From Candidatus Thorarchaeota archaeon MP11T_1 (GTDB lineage: Archaea > Asgardarchaeota > Thorarchaeia > Thorarchaeales > Thorarchaeaceae): 13,474 bases of DNA. The stretch's first letter is position 1. Every line of letters begins with the position of its first letter. The notes under the pieces are model-generated. The model was given only the letters and a program-made list of their open reading frames with translations. It was not told the origin of the DNA and did not search any database. Position numbers and translations under genes: made by a program. This document shows, one piece after another, positions 7,134-13,474 of the stretch. The stretch is from NCBI GenBank assembly GCA_002825515.1, contig PJET01000018.1:1-13474 (forward strand), written 5' to 3'.

Positions 7134-9479
7134 TCATTGTCCTGCTGATCCGAGGTAGAGTGCAACAAGCTCAGTTTCACCTTTCTCACTTGGGTCTTGG
7201 TCTCTTTCGAGTCGTTGTCTATTGTCCCAGACACTCCTTGCCAGTAGATCTGTAGTCTTCGCACGATTATCGACGTTCTGAGCTGCTTGCGCATCACCTA
7301 CTGACTGAAAGACTTGTGCTGCTACTGTATAGTTACCAACAGCCTCTCGAAGCTGGTCATTTGCATCAGTGTAATGCATCTTTGCTTTGGATCTCTTTCC
7401 TGTTTTGAACATGTATTCTGCCATGAAGTCACTTCTTGCCCCTAGGATTCTAGAGAGGTCTCCTTTGAACTTCATTACTACACCTTGAAGCTGTTTCACT
7501 TGAAGCTCTACGTTGTTCCTAATGCGTATCATTTCACCCTTAACACTATCAAGCTCATTAGCAGCTGATTCGAATGATGCCACAGTTTGCTTTATTCTAG
7601 ATATTGCACCATCATGAATCTCCAGCGCATCTTCAATTGGGTCCTCATCCTCAAGCTGGGCTAATTCATCCTCCAATTTCCTGAATGCATTCATCCTCTC
7701 AATCTGTGCTCTGAATGACCATTGCTCAGACTGTCTTGAGTAGACTTGTGCTTCTGAGGCGAAAGCTGTGGCCAACGCAAGCTTTCCAAGATCGGTAAGT
7801 TCAGCCGCCTTGGTTTTATCACCCAGAACCTTGTAGTATGAGGCTGCTTCTGCGGCGTGAAGATTCTCAAGAATACGTGACATAATGAACTTCACTCCGT
7901 GTGTCAGTTGCGAACTCAATTGAAACTGAATCATATACTTCACATTATTGAGGAGTGCAAGAGTTCTGTTTCGAAGGTTGCCAACCTCTTGGTCCTCCGC
8001 CTCAATGCTCAGGAGAATGCCTAGACTGTTTAGGCCTTCGCGAATCGCATCGAGTGCTTCTGCAGGATTGCTTACCATTAGCTCCTCGGCTTCATCTAGG
8101 TCTTTGCCTACATCTTGAATAAGTCCTGTTTTTCGAAGATCTTTGGCAAACTCAATCTGGTCAATTATATTGCTGATTTCATCATCTTTCTTCTTTCGTT
8201 TGTCAAGAAGATCCTTCACAAAAGTGTAAGTCTTTAGGTCCTCTTTGATGGCACTTGTGAGTTCTCGAGTCTTAGCGAGTTTTTCTGCTTTTTCCAGATT
8301 CTTGAAAATATCCTTCAAGACAAGATTTGCTTCACTCTTATTGTTGAGCTTGATTAATTCTGATAGTGTCTGTACACTTGCTTCTACACTACAATACAGA
8401 GACTGTGCTTTCTTCTGCTCTTTGTCAATACGTGACTGTTCAGCGTTGGTCTGAAGTGGGAGCACTTCTCTGAAACATTTCTCTGCACGACCGAATGCAT
8501 CAGAAGCTACTTGGTATAGTTTCGAGGCATCCTCCAAGTTGCCTGCACGCATCTGAGCATCCGCAATGTCAGTATAAGTCATGGCGAGGTACACTTCGCT
8601 GAGTCCAGCAGTGTTCTGTTTCCAAGATTTTATCATTGACAGTCTGTCTTTTTCCTCACGCCTTTTCCCGAAGTGTGGGATTGCCTCATTATATAGATCA
8701 GTTGCTTGTTCAAATATGAACGAGCTAATGATATCTCGCCAAACAAGCTCATCAAATGGATTGAATGCCTGCCTGAATGTACTCTCTTGGCTTATGAGTT
8801 CGTTCAAGAATTCATCATAGAACTCAGCCTCTGCGCTTTTGTTCTTCCCAAGTATAGATGAAAGTTCAGCATCCTTTGCTTCGTGGCTTTCTTTCAAAAG
8901 TGAGTATGCTTGCATACCCAAAGCAACACGCCGGAGTTTTTGCGTTCCGTCTACTTTCATAGGAACCGCAGAGAAAGGTTTCTCAAGCATCGTATAGACT
9001 GCTGCGAGATACTTGGAGGCATTTTTCAACTTGTCCGCATGCTCCTCCTCAACAAATGGTCCACTTGCAGCAGCAGCTTGATGAAGCCATGCCATAACCC
9101 GCGCCATCCAAACATCAGCCAGGTTTCCCTGTACTTGTGTCGTTAGCTCTTCAAGCGCGCCCTCGAGTTGTTTCTTCACATCTCCTTCGCTCTGTGCGAT
9201 TCTATTTCTTAAGTAAGCAAGATCAAAGTCATCAATCATAATCTGTTCATTAAAGGCTGCGATACTATCGTAAAGCTCAGTGAATGAGTCATGCATCTCA
9301 ATACGTTTCTGCTCAAGCCCGTCCCGGTCATCTATGTCATGTAGAGAAAATTCTCTCACAGCATCTTGCGCTTTGATGTTCTGCTCGAAAAGTAGACTTG
9401 TAAAAATGGTAGTGTCATCTATATCAGTGTCATCCTGCTGACTTGCTTTCTTCTTCGAGCTGGGTAAAACATTACTCAA
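7134..9479 (-). CDS. Large all-helical soluble protein with TPR-like segments, unknown function
   Basis: Predicted 781 residues, not assigned to any family I recognise. There is no signal peptide, membrane helix, nucleotide-binding loop or catalytic motif. The protein is predicted almost wholly helical after a polar N-terminus (1-25). Helix pairs with small-residue spacing resembling tetratricopeptide or SNAP-type repeats occur at about 303-340 (DIADAQMRAGNLEDASKLYQ), 536-580 and 697-740 (including YTVAAQVFQSVGDAQAAQNV). Charged coiled-coil-like stretches lie at about 385-470 and 595-675. A scaffold or protein-interaction role is inferred. The start is TTG at 9479 behind GGAGG at 9488-9492; the next in-frame ATG is residue 62. 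It lies downstream of the winged-helix gene on the same strand, with a 133-base gap that holds its own likely promoter. It is not obviously part of the ATPase. Confidence 0.88.
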   Translation of the reverse strand: MSNVLPSSKKKASQQDDTDIDDTTIFTSLLFEQNIKAQDAVREFSLHDIDDRDGLEQKRIEMHDSFTELYDSIAAFNEQIMIDDFDLAYLRNRIAQSEGDVKKQLEGALEELTTQVQGNLADVWMARVMAWLHQAAAASGPFVEEEHADKLKNASKYLAAVYTMLEKPFSAVPMKVDGTQKLRRVALGMQAYSLLKESHEAKDAELSSILGKNKSAEAEFYDEFLNELISQESTFRQAFNPFDELVWRDIISSFIFEQATDLYNEAIPHFGKRREEKDRLSMIKSWKQNTAGLSEVYLAMTYTDIADAQMRAGNLEDASKLYQVASDAFGRAEKCFREVLPLQTNAEQSRIDKEQKKAQSLYCSVEASVQTLSELIKLNNKSEANLVLKDIFKNLEKAEKLAKTRELTSAIKEDLKTYTFVKDLLDKRKKKDDEISNIIDQIEFAKDLRKTGLIQDVGKDLDEAEELMVSNPAEALDAIREGLNSLGILLSIEAEDQEVGNLRNRTLALLNNVKYMIQFQLSSQLTHGVKFIMSRILENLHAAEAASYYKVLGDKTKAAELTDLGKLALATAFASEAQVYSRQSEQWSFRAQIERMNAFRKLEDELAQLEDEDPIEDALEIHDGAISRIKQTVASFESAANELDSVKGEMIRIRNNVELQVKQLQGVVMKFKGDLSRILGARSDFMAEYMFKTGKRSKAKMHYTDANDQLREAVGNYTVAAQVFQSVGDAQAAQNVDNRAKTTDLLARSVWDNRQRLERDQDPSEKGETELVALYLGSAGQ

Positions 9480-9487
9480 TAGAGCGT

Positions 9488-9492
9488 CCTCC
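9488..9492 (-). promoter_or_regulatory. Shine-Dalgarno GGAGG of the 781-residue gene
   Basis: GGAGG on the minus strand lies 8 nt before TTG at 9479, an optimal distance. This is the strongest evidence that translation begins at TTG. Confidence 0.7.
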
Positions 9493-9522
9493 TATAATGT
9501 CGCGCCCAAAGAAGAAACAGCT

Positions 9523-9540
9523 TACTCTTACTTAAGAGTA
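9523..9540. promoter_or_regulatory. Inverted repeat at the expected promoter of the 781-residue gene
   Basis: TACTCTT and AAGAGTA are perfect 7-base arms around ACTT. The centre is about 52 bases before the TTG start, where other genes in this window carry their TATA-like box. The minus strand there reads TTAAGTAA, a poor but possible TATA element, so a protein bound here could block initiation. CTTAC occurs three times within 9521-9545. The neighbouring winged-helix protein is a candidate binder, by inference only. Confidence 0.4.
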
Positions 9541-9612
9541 CTTACGCTGAGCGCCTTCTGAAAAACCGACTCTATACCAATTGCTACCAATACTCTAATG
9601 CCACATGCATAA

Positions 9613-9993
9613 CTACTCGTCGTCAGCAGTCCTGAATCTTATTTGTCTCCCATCTCGAAACTTTATGAGATGGCCATCATCAACAAGTTTGTTCAGAACC
9701 TCACTGGTCCTTGAACGGGATCTTCCCCATTTTTCAGCCAACTCTGTTGCTGTGAGTCCTAGATCCTCCTTTTGGAGAAGGTTCACAAGTCTTGACCAAC
9801 TTATGTCTCCCTCTAGGCAGTTTCCAGGATCGCTGAAGACATTATATTGGCCTGAGTCATAAGGAGAACCAGCATCTGAGTTATCCTTGAACCTACTAGT
9901 GAGCTCTACTATGGTGTCTTTTAGAGTGTAAACAGTCTGTTTCAACTCATGAACTTCCTTTCGAAGCTCTTTCAACTCCCTATTTTCGGTCAT
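9613..9993 (-). CDS. Coiled-coil / winged-helix DNA-binding protein, likely transcription regulator
   Basis: Predicted 126 residues. An N-terminal heptad-like coiled coil (about 3-33, RELKELRKEVHELKQ) should mediate dimerisation. A polar linker (34-60) rich in Asp, Ser and Gly follows, then a winged helix-turn-helix (about 64-122): LTATELAEKWGRSRSRTSEV is the helix-turn-helix and GHLIKFRDGRQIRFR the wing. This layout resembles MarR/ArsR-type wHTH domains common in archaea, but I cannot name the subfamily and see no ligand or metal site. The ATG at 9993 has GAGG 7 nt upstream (10001-10004). Fourteen bases separate it from the end of the charged-protein gene, so the two are probably cotranscribed. 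Possible targets are its own operon and the 781-residue gene downstream. Confidence 0.82.
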   Translation of the reverse strand: MTENRELKELRKEVHELKQTVYTLKDTIVELTSRFKDNSDAGSPYDSGQYNVFSDPGNCLEGDISWSRLVNLLQKEDLGLTATELAEKWGRSRSRTSEVLNKLVDDGHLIKFRDGRQIRFRTADDE

Positions 9994-10007
9994 TATTCAT
10001 CCTCTTC

Positions 10008-10343
10008 CTAGCTTTTTTCATAGTCTGGCCGGAACTCAATGTAGTTCCTTCTCTTTTTCTTCTTCTCCAGACAATCTTTAATGTCATCTACTTTGAAGTC
10101 CAATTTTTGCGTTGGATTGTAGTTTTCCATTTCCTTCAACGCTTCCTCACTACTCAACACCTCATCCGCTTCACTAGACAGAACATTGGCTTTCTTACTA
10201 TTTTTCCGATCACGAAGTTTGGATGATGTTGATGAAACTGAAGTTTCTAGCAATTCATATTCAGACTTCTTCATCCGAAGGATGTTGTCGAGAATTTCCT
10301 TTGTCTCCTTCATACAACGGTCCCGTTTATGCTGGTACGTCAT
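10008..10343 (-). CDS. Small highly charged protein, unknown function
   Basis: Predicted 111 residues from the ATG at 10343; a TTG at 10355 would add four. It is rich in Lys, Glu, Asp and Ser, with no hydrophobic segment. A helical N-terminal part (about 7-36, RCMKETKEILDNILRMKKSE) is followed by a low-complexity Ser/Lys middle and a basic KKKKRRNY stretch near residue 97. No family is recognised. The coding call rests on the open frame, a TATA-like box at the right distance and tight spacing to the winged-helix gene; no clear Shine-Dalgarno is seen. The basic cluster might bind nucleic acid or the partner regulator, which is only a guess. Confidence 0.6.
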   Translation of the reverse strand: MTYQHKRDRCMKETKEILDNILRMKKSEYELLETSVSSTSSKLRDRKNSKKANVLSSEADEVLSSEEALKEMENYNPTQKLDFKVDDIKDCLEKKKKRRNYIEFRPDYEKS

Positions 10344-10366
10344 GGTGTCCGACAACCGTCAACAAC

Positions 10367-10380
10367 AATCGACAATCGAC
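10367..10380. repeat. Tandem heptamer AATCGAC x2
   Basis: Two exact adjacent copies of AATCGAC lie between the TATA-like box and the start of the charged-protein gene, close to where transcription should begin. Their role is unknown and they may be chance. Confidence 0.35.
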
Positions 10381-10398
10381 ACATAATGGTCTCTTGAG

Positions 10399-10406
10399 TA
10401 TATAAG
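10399..10406 (-). promoter_or_regulatory. TATA-like box of the charged-protein/winged-helix operon
   Basis: CTTATATA on the minus strand is centred about 59 bases before the ATG at 10343. It lies between that gene and the end of trmI, so this operon need not depend on trmI transcription. Confidence 0.55.
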
Positions 10407-10429
10407 GCTTTGGTAAAGTGCTTTTTGAG

Positions 10430-11212
10430 CTACTCTTCCACAAACATGGTCCTGGCAAAGGTCATGTATCCTGTATGAGCCACCATCCAAGTTGTTGGTC
10501 GCGTCTTATTCTCTCTTACCATAATCTCTCGTTCTAAGACCTCAAGGGTCTTTATCATGCCCCACTTTCCACTCTCTCCAAGCGCCTTACATGTCTTCAT
10601 CGTCTGCTCGATGGTAGGACTGTAACTTGCTATATATCGACTTGGCCGCAACACACGATGCGCTTCATCAGTGAGATCCCAAGGCGTAGCGAGATCGAGA
10701 ACAACTGCATCAAGATTGTCTTCTTTGATACCCTCAAGAATGTCTAGATTGTGCATTGTTATGTTTGTGGTGAGTCCATACTTTTCGAGATTCTTTTTGG
10801 CACCGTTATACATGTCTTCCCTGACCTCATACGTATATACGTGTCCAGATGGTCCCACAGCTCTTGCCAAGATGCTGGTTAATGCTCCAGACCCTGTACC
10901 AGATTCAACGACTCTCGCTCCTGCACCAATACCAGCTTCAACAAGTATGGTTCCCGCATCCTTTGGATATATTATCTGTGTATTCCGGCCCATTGCAATC
11001 TGAATATCTGTTGGACTTGGTCTGTGTACTTGGAATATGGTTCCTGAGTGACTTTCAACTTTTATTCCATAGGGTCTACCAATCAGGTCATCGAACTTGA
11101 TTATTCCCTTATTGGAATGAAATTCCTCTCCAGCGATAACTTTCCGTATCCAGTTACGTTTAGCATCAAGGAAAATGAATACATGACTGCCTTCTTGAAT
11201 CTGGTCTTGCAT
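10430..11212 (-). CDS. trmI: tRNA (adenine-N1)-methyltransferase, TrmI family
   Basis: Methylates N1 of adenine 58 in the T-loop of tRNA using S-adenosylmethionine; archaeal enzymes also modify position 57. They act as homotetramers and are related to eukaryotic Trm61. The product is 260 residues from the ATG at 11212 (263 if TTG at 11221 is used). A small N-terminal beta domain (1 to about 70) precedes a Rossmann-type methyltransferase domain. Visible marks are IIYPKDAG with Tyr82, the SAM loop VVESGTGSGALT (from residue 101), the acidic end of the next strand in YEVRED, NLD with Asp157, the active-site region DAVVLDLATPW (168-178), and the C-terminal KTRPTTWMVAHTGYMTFAR. Length and motif order are normal. 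Neither start has a clear Shine-Dalgarno. It is divergent from the HerA-like gene. Confidence 0.93.
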   Translation of the reverse strand: MQDQIQEGSHVFIFLDAKRNWIRKVIAGEEFHSNKGIIKFDDLIGRPYGIKVESHSGTIFQVHRPSPTDIQIAMGRNTQIIYPKDAGTILVEAGIGAGARVVESGTGSGALTSILARAVGPSGHVYTYEVREDMYNGAKKNLEKYGLTTNITMHNLDILEGIKEDNLDAVVLDLATPWDLTDEAHRVLRPSRYIASYSPTIEQTMKTCKALGESGKWGMIKTLEVLEREIMVRENKTRPTTWMVAHTGYMTFARTMFVEE

Positions 11213-11263
11213 GGTTTGCAACTGTTGAACTCATGTTTTGAGTTTTGCTAACCATCAATTCTT

Positions 11264-11271
11264 GCGATATG
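11264..11271 (-). promoter_or_regulatory. Possible TATA-like box of trmI
   Basis: The minus strand reads CACATATCG around this position, centred about 56 bases before the ATG at 11212, the same distance as other likely boxes in the window. A small inverted repeat, AACTCA/TGAGTT (11228-11244), lies between it and the gene. Confidence 0.35.
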
Positions 11272-11324
11272 TGGAACCGCGCGATGCTACAAAGCTTTAT
11301 TCGAAGTCAGATTCGAGTCGTCTA

Positions 11325-11330
11325 GAGGTG
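11325..11330 (+). promoter_or_regulatory. Shine-Dalgarno GAGGTG of the HerA-like gene
   Basis: GAGGTG ends 5 nt before TTG at 11336. No ATG or GTG lies in this frame nearby upstream, so TTG is the likely start. CTTTATTC at 11295-11302 is a possible, closer-than-usual TATA element. Confidence 0.55.
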
Positions 11331-11335
11331 TTCGT

Positions 11336-13474
11336 TTGAGAAAGCCTTCCACGCCCGATGAAGATGAAATCGACGCCGCTAGTCAAGCAGACAAACCAGT
11401 GGATCTTCTACCAAAGTCCGCGTTTCCATATCATCCACGTGTAGGCGAGCCACTTGACTTGCTTGTTGACCTTAGTGTTGGTGTCGTACTAGGTCGCTCA
11501 GAATCATTCCATAGAAAATACCACACAAGCGGTCTTGGAACAATAGGAGGAATTGCTGAGACCTCGGATGATATCCTCACCTCATTGATGGGAATGCCCG
11601 TTACTTTGGACCTAATGAGTCCACATGTCATGTTTGTTGCTGGAAAAAGAGGCTCAGGGAAGAGCTATACTCTTGGAATAGTCGCTGAGGAACTTGCACT
11701 TGCGATGGAGCGCAGAGAAATCGAGGTTGCCGCAGTTGTTGTGGACACTGTTGATGTTTTCAGACAGATGGTAGATGCTAATGACGAACAGGGCGATCTT
11801 TTGAAGAAATGGAACCTCGAAGCCAAGGGATTCTCTGTCGCAGTATACATACCACGTAGAACCTATGTTGGACTTCCAGATGAGGTCAAAAAGAAGGCAC
11901 GACTGTTCCCATTGTCTATCGGTCCCAGGGAGCTAACTGTTTCAGACTGGGGTTATGTGCTTGAGAAAGGAGGGTCTCTGAGTACTACCATGGAAAACTT
12001 GATTGGAGAAACCTTGGAGAGCGTTCGAAAGGGATACACACTATCCTCTGGCGAAAAAGTATCTCTCAAGCGCGATTTCAGTATCAAAGATATGATTCAG
12101 TGTATCGAGTCCAACCCTACAATAGAAGAGCTCTATAAACCAGCAACAAAAACAGCGTTGATACAGCGATTGAAGCGAGCAGACAGGCTAGGAGTTTTCC
12201 ATCCAGGGGGTACAAGTGCTCAAGATCTTGCAGTTGCTGGACAGATTACAGTAATCGATGTTGCTCCCCTGGGCTCCGATGCAGAAGCTGTATTGGCTAT
12301 TTTGACTAACATGCTTTGTCGGCAAGTTCTAACGTATAGGATGGCTTGGACGGATGAGGGAACAAGCGCTCGAGAAGAACTACCTCCCACTTGGCTGATT
12401 ATCGATGAAGCTCACACGCTTGTTCCAAGAGGTGGCAATACTCCTGCAAAGGAAGCTATCATTGGATATGCAAAACTTGGGCGCAGATTTGGCTGCAGTC
12501 TGGTCCTCTGTACACAACAACCGTCTGCGGTTTCTGATGAAGCAATATCACAGGCTGACATTATTATATCACACTCACTCTCGCATGATAATGACATCAG
12601 AGCACTTCAACAGAGGGCTCCAGCTGTGATGCCTGACCAGTTCCGTGACAAAGTGTTCATCAGTAGTCTACCGCGTGGTGTGGCTCTTGTTTTTGACCAG
12701 AGCACAGAAAATAAACGAGGTTTCATTATTCAGGTACGACCTAGGCTCTCACAACATGGAGGAACTGACAGACTTTCTGGACTCTTTGAAGCCGTACGCC
12801 TCCTCCATCCTGAAGAAGTTGAGGATGAAACTGAACTTGAAGAAGAGGAAGAAGAAGCTGGTGTTGCTGAAGAGGAGCCTATTGAAGACCTTCCCGAGGT
12901 CTCACGACCGCCATTGAAGCTAAGTAAGGAGGACTGGAAAGTCCTCGATGGTTGGATGAAGGACTACATCAAGACACTATTTGACCAAGAGAAGCAGGAG
13001 TACGACATTATAGATGAACCTGCGCCTCGACTCGAGGAACCCCCTCCCGTGCAAGAATCAACAGCCATGGAATGGGAGTTTGAACGAGTTCCAATCACTG
13101 AGCTTGATACTGACCAGATTCGAATACGGAAATTCGGTCCACTTTCTGCCCTCCTCCTTGGGAAAGCCATGACCAGACAGGTCCTTTACAGCCGAGCCTC
13201 CCATGAGTTCCTTTTCACATCAGAGAAGGATGTACGCGAAACGCTTCTTGTGGAACGAGAAGGTATGGACCCTCTTGAAGTGATAGAAGATGTGACATCA
13301 GGACTGATTTCAACTGGCATGAAGCTTGATGAAATGATCCATGAGCACAATTTCACTTTCGTATGTTTCAGAATGGATGATTTGAGAGCTGCTTTCACTG
13401 TACGAACTATCGAGGAAAAGGTGTCTATCCCCTTTGTTGTCATTGGTAACAACAAGCGTGCAGTTTTGAATCAT
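11336..13474 (+). CDS. HerA-like (DUF87) ATPase with acidic linker and extra C-terminal region (3' end outside window)
   Basis: Hexameric HerA/FtsK-type ATPases move along or open duplex DNA; archaeal HerA works with the nuclease NurA in break-end resection. My translation is open for 713 codons to the right edge. An N-terminal region (1 to about 95) precedes the Walker A loop GKRGSGKS (103-110). Walker B is WLIIDEAH with Asp357 and Glu358, and is followed by a sensor-type CTQQPSA and by QQRAPAVMP, all typical of the family. A glutamate-rich linker spans about 493-521. Beyond it is a region I do not recognise (about 529-713, beginning SKEDWKVLDGWMKDYIK), incomplete here. The start is TTG with a good Shine-Dalgarno. 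It is divergent from trmI, and no nurA is in view, so a role in repair or in another DNA-handling process stays open. Confidence 0.88.
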   Translation, partial: MRKPSTPDEDEIDAASQADKPVDLLPKSAFPYHPRVGEPLDLLVDLSVGVVLGRSESFHRKYHTSGLGTIGGIAETSDDILTSLMGMPVTLDLMSPHVMFVAGKRGSGKSYTLGIVAEELALAMERREIEVAAVVVDTVDVFRQMVDANDEQGDLLKKWNLEAKGFSVAVYIPRRTYVGLPDEVKKKARLFPLSIGPRELTVSDWGYVLEKGGSLSTTMENLIGETLESVRKGYTLSSGEKVSLKRDFSIKDMIQCIESNPTIEELYKPATKTALIQRLKRADRLGVFHPGGTSAQDLAVAGQITVIDVAPLGSDAEAVLAILTNMLCRQVLTYRMAWTDEGTSAREELPPTWLIIDEAHTLVPRGGNTPAKEAIIGYAKLGRRFGCSLVLCTQQPSAVSDEAISQADIIISHSLSHDNDIRALQQRAPAVMPDQFRDKVFISSLPRGVALVFDQSTENKRGFIIQVRPRLSQHGGTDRLSGLFEAVRLLHPEEVEDETELEEEEEEAGVAEEEPIEDLPEVSRPPLKLSKEDWKVLDGWMKDYIKTLFDQEKQEYDIIDEPAPRLEEPPPVQESTAMEWEFERVPITELDTDQIRIRKFGPLSALLLGKAMTRQVLYSRASHEFLFTSEKDVRETLLVEREGMDPLEVIEDVTSGLISTGMKLDEMIHEHNFTFVCFRMDDLRAAFTVRTIEEKVSIPFVVIGNNKRAVLNH

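Noticed and set aside
7089..7145. GCAGG...CCTGC inverted repeat across the atpI / 781-residue gene junction
   Set aside because: Arms are 5 bases and 47 bases apart, with no T-tract. It is not a credible terminator.
12405..12917. Two plus-strand frames of 74 and 90 codons near the right edge
   Set aside because: Out-of-frame overlaps of the HerA-like gene. The main frame is unbroken through here and holds the Walker B motif, so there is no frameshift.
1..13474. tRNA, rRNA, CRISPR, insertion sequence, toxin-antitoxin or defence genes
   Set aside because: I read all intergenic gaps and found no cloverleaf, spaced direct-repeat array, transposase or integrase motif, or terminal inverted repeats. 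The HerA-like ATPase alone is not enough to call a defence system, since no partner nuclease or sirtuin is adjacent in view.

Overview
The window is a gene-dense stretch of an archaeal chromosome. The evidence is five subunits of an archaeal-type (A/V-type) ATPase, a TrmI-type tRNA m1A methyltransferase, a HerA-like ATPase, TATA-like boxes about 50-60 nt upstream of start codons, and Shine-Dalgarno sequences that match an anti-SD ending in CACCUCC. Moderate GC and large predicted-helical proteins without an obvious family would fit an Asgard lineage such as Thorarchaeota. That is an impression; no marker here decides it.

Layout, left to right. 1-1115 (minus) is the 5' part of a LarA-like nickel-pincer racemase, cut by the left edge. 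1227-1583 (plus) encodes a two-helix membrane protein resembling the AtpZ/AtpI ATPase accessory family. 1591-2157 (minus) encodes an unrecognised four-helix membrane protein. The ATPase block follows as three transcription units: atpC-atpK (plus, 2301-3790), atpH-atpE (minus, read from 4787 down to 3830) and atpI (plus, 4963-7122). These encode the membrane rotor ring (K), the stator membrane subunit (I), both peripheral-stalk chains (E, H) and the central-stalk socket (C). The catalytic and shaft genes A, B, D and F are not in the window.

Convergent with atpI is a 781-residue all-helical soluble protein of unknown function (7134-9479, minus). Upstream of it on the same strand are a coiled-coil/winged-helix regulator (9613-9993) and a small, highly charged protein (10008-10343), spaced as one short operon. 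Next come trmI (10430-11212, minus) and, divergent from it, a HerA-like ATPase with a glutamate-rich linker and an extra C-terminal region (11336-13474, plus), cut by the right edge.

Intergenic gaps are all below about 180 bases. Each was read for promoters, hairpins and RNA genes. No tRNA, rRNA, CRISPR array, insertion sequence or integrase was recognised. Three genes (larA-like, the 781-residue protein, HerA-like) appear to start with TTG behind a well-placed Shine-Dalgarno sequence.

The best-supported theme is an energy-coupling ATPase whose membrane/stalk half sits apart from its catalytic half and is divided over both strands, with two small membrane proteins beside it. The least explained part is the helical protein with its regulator and charged partner.
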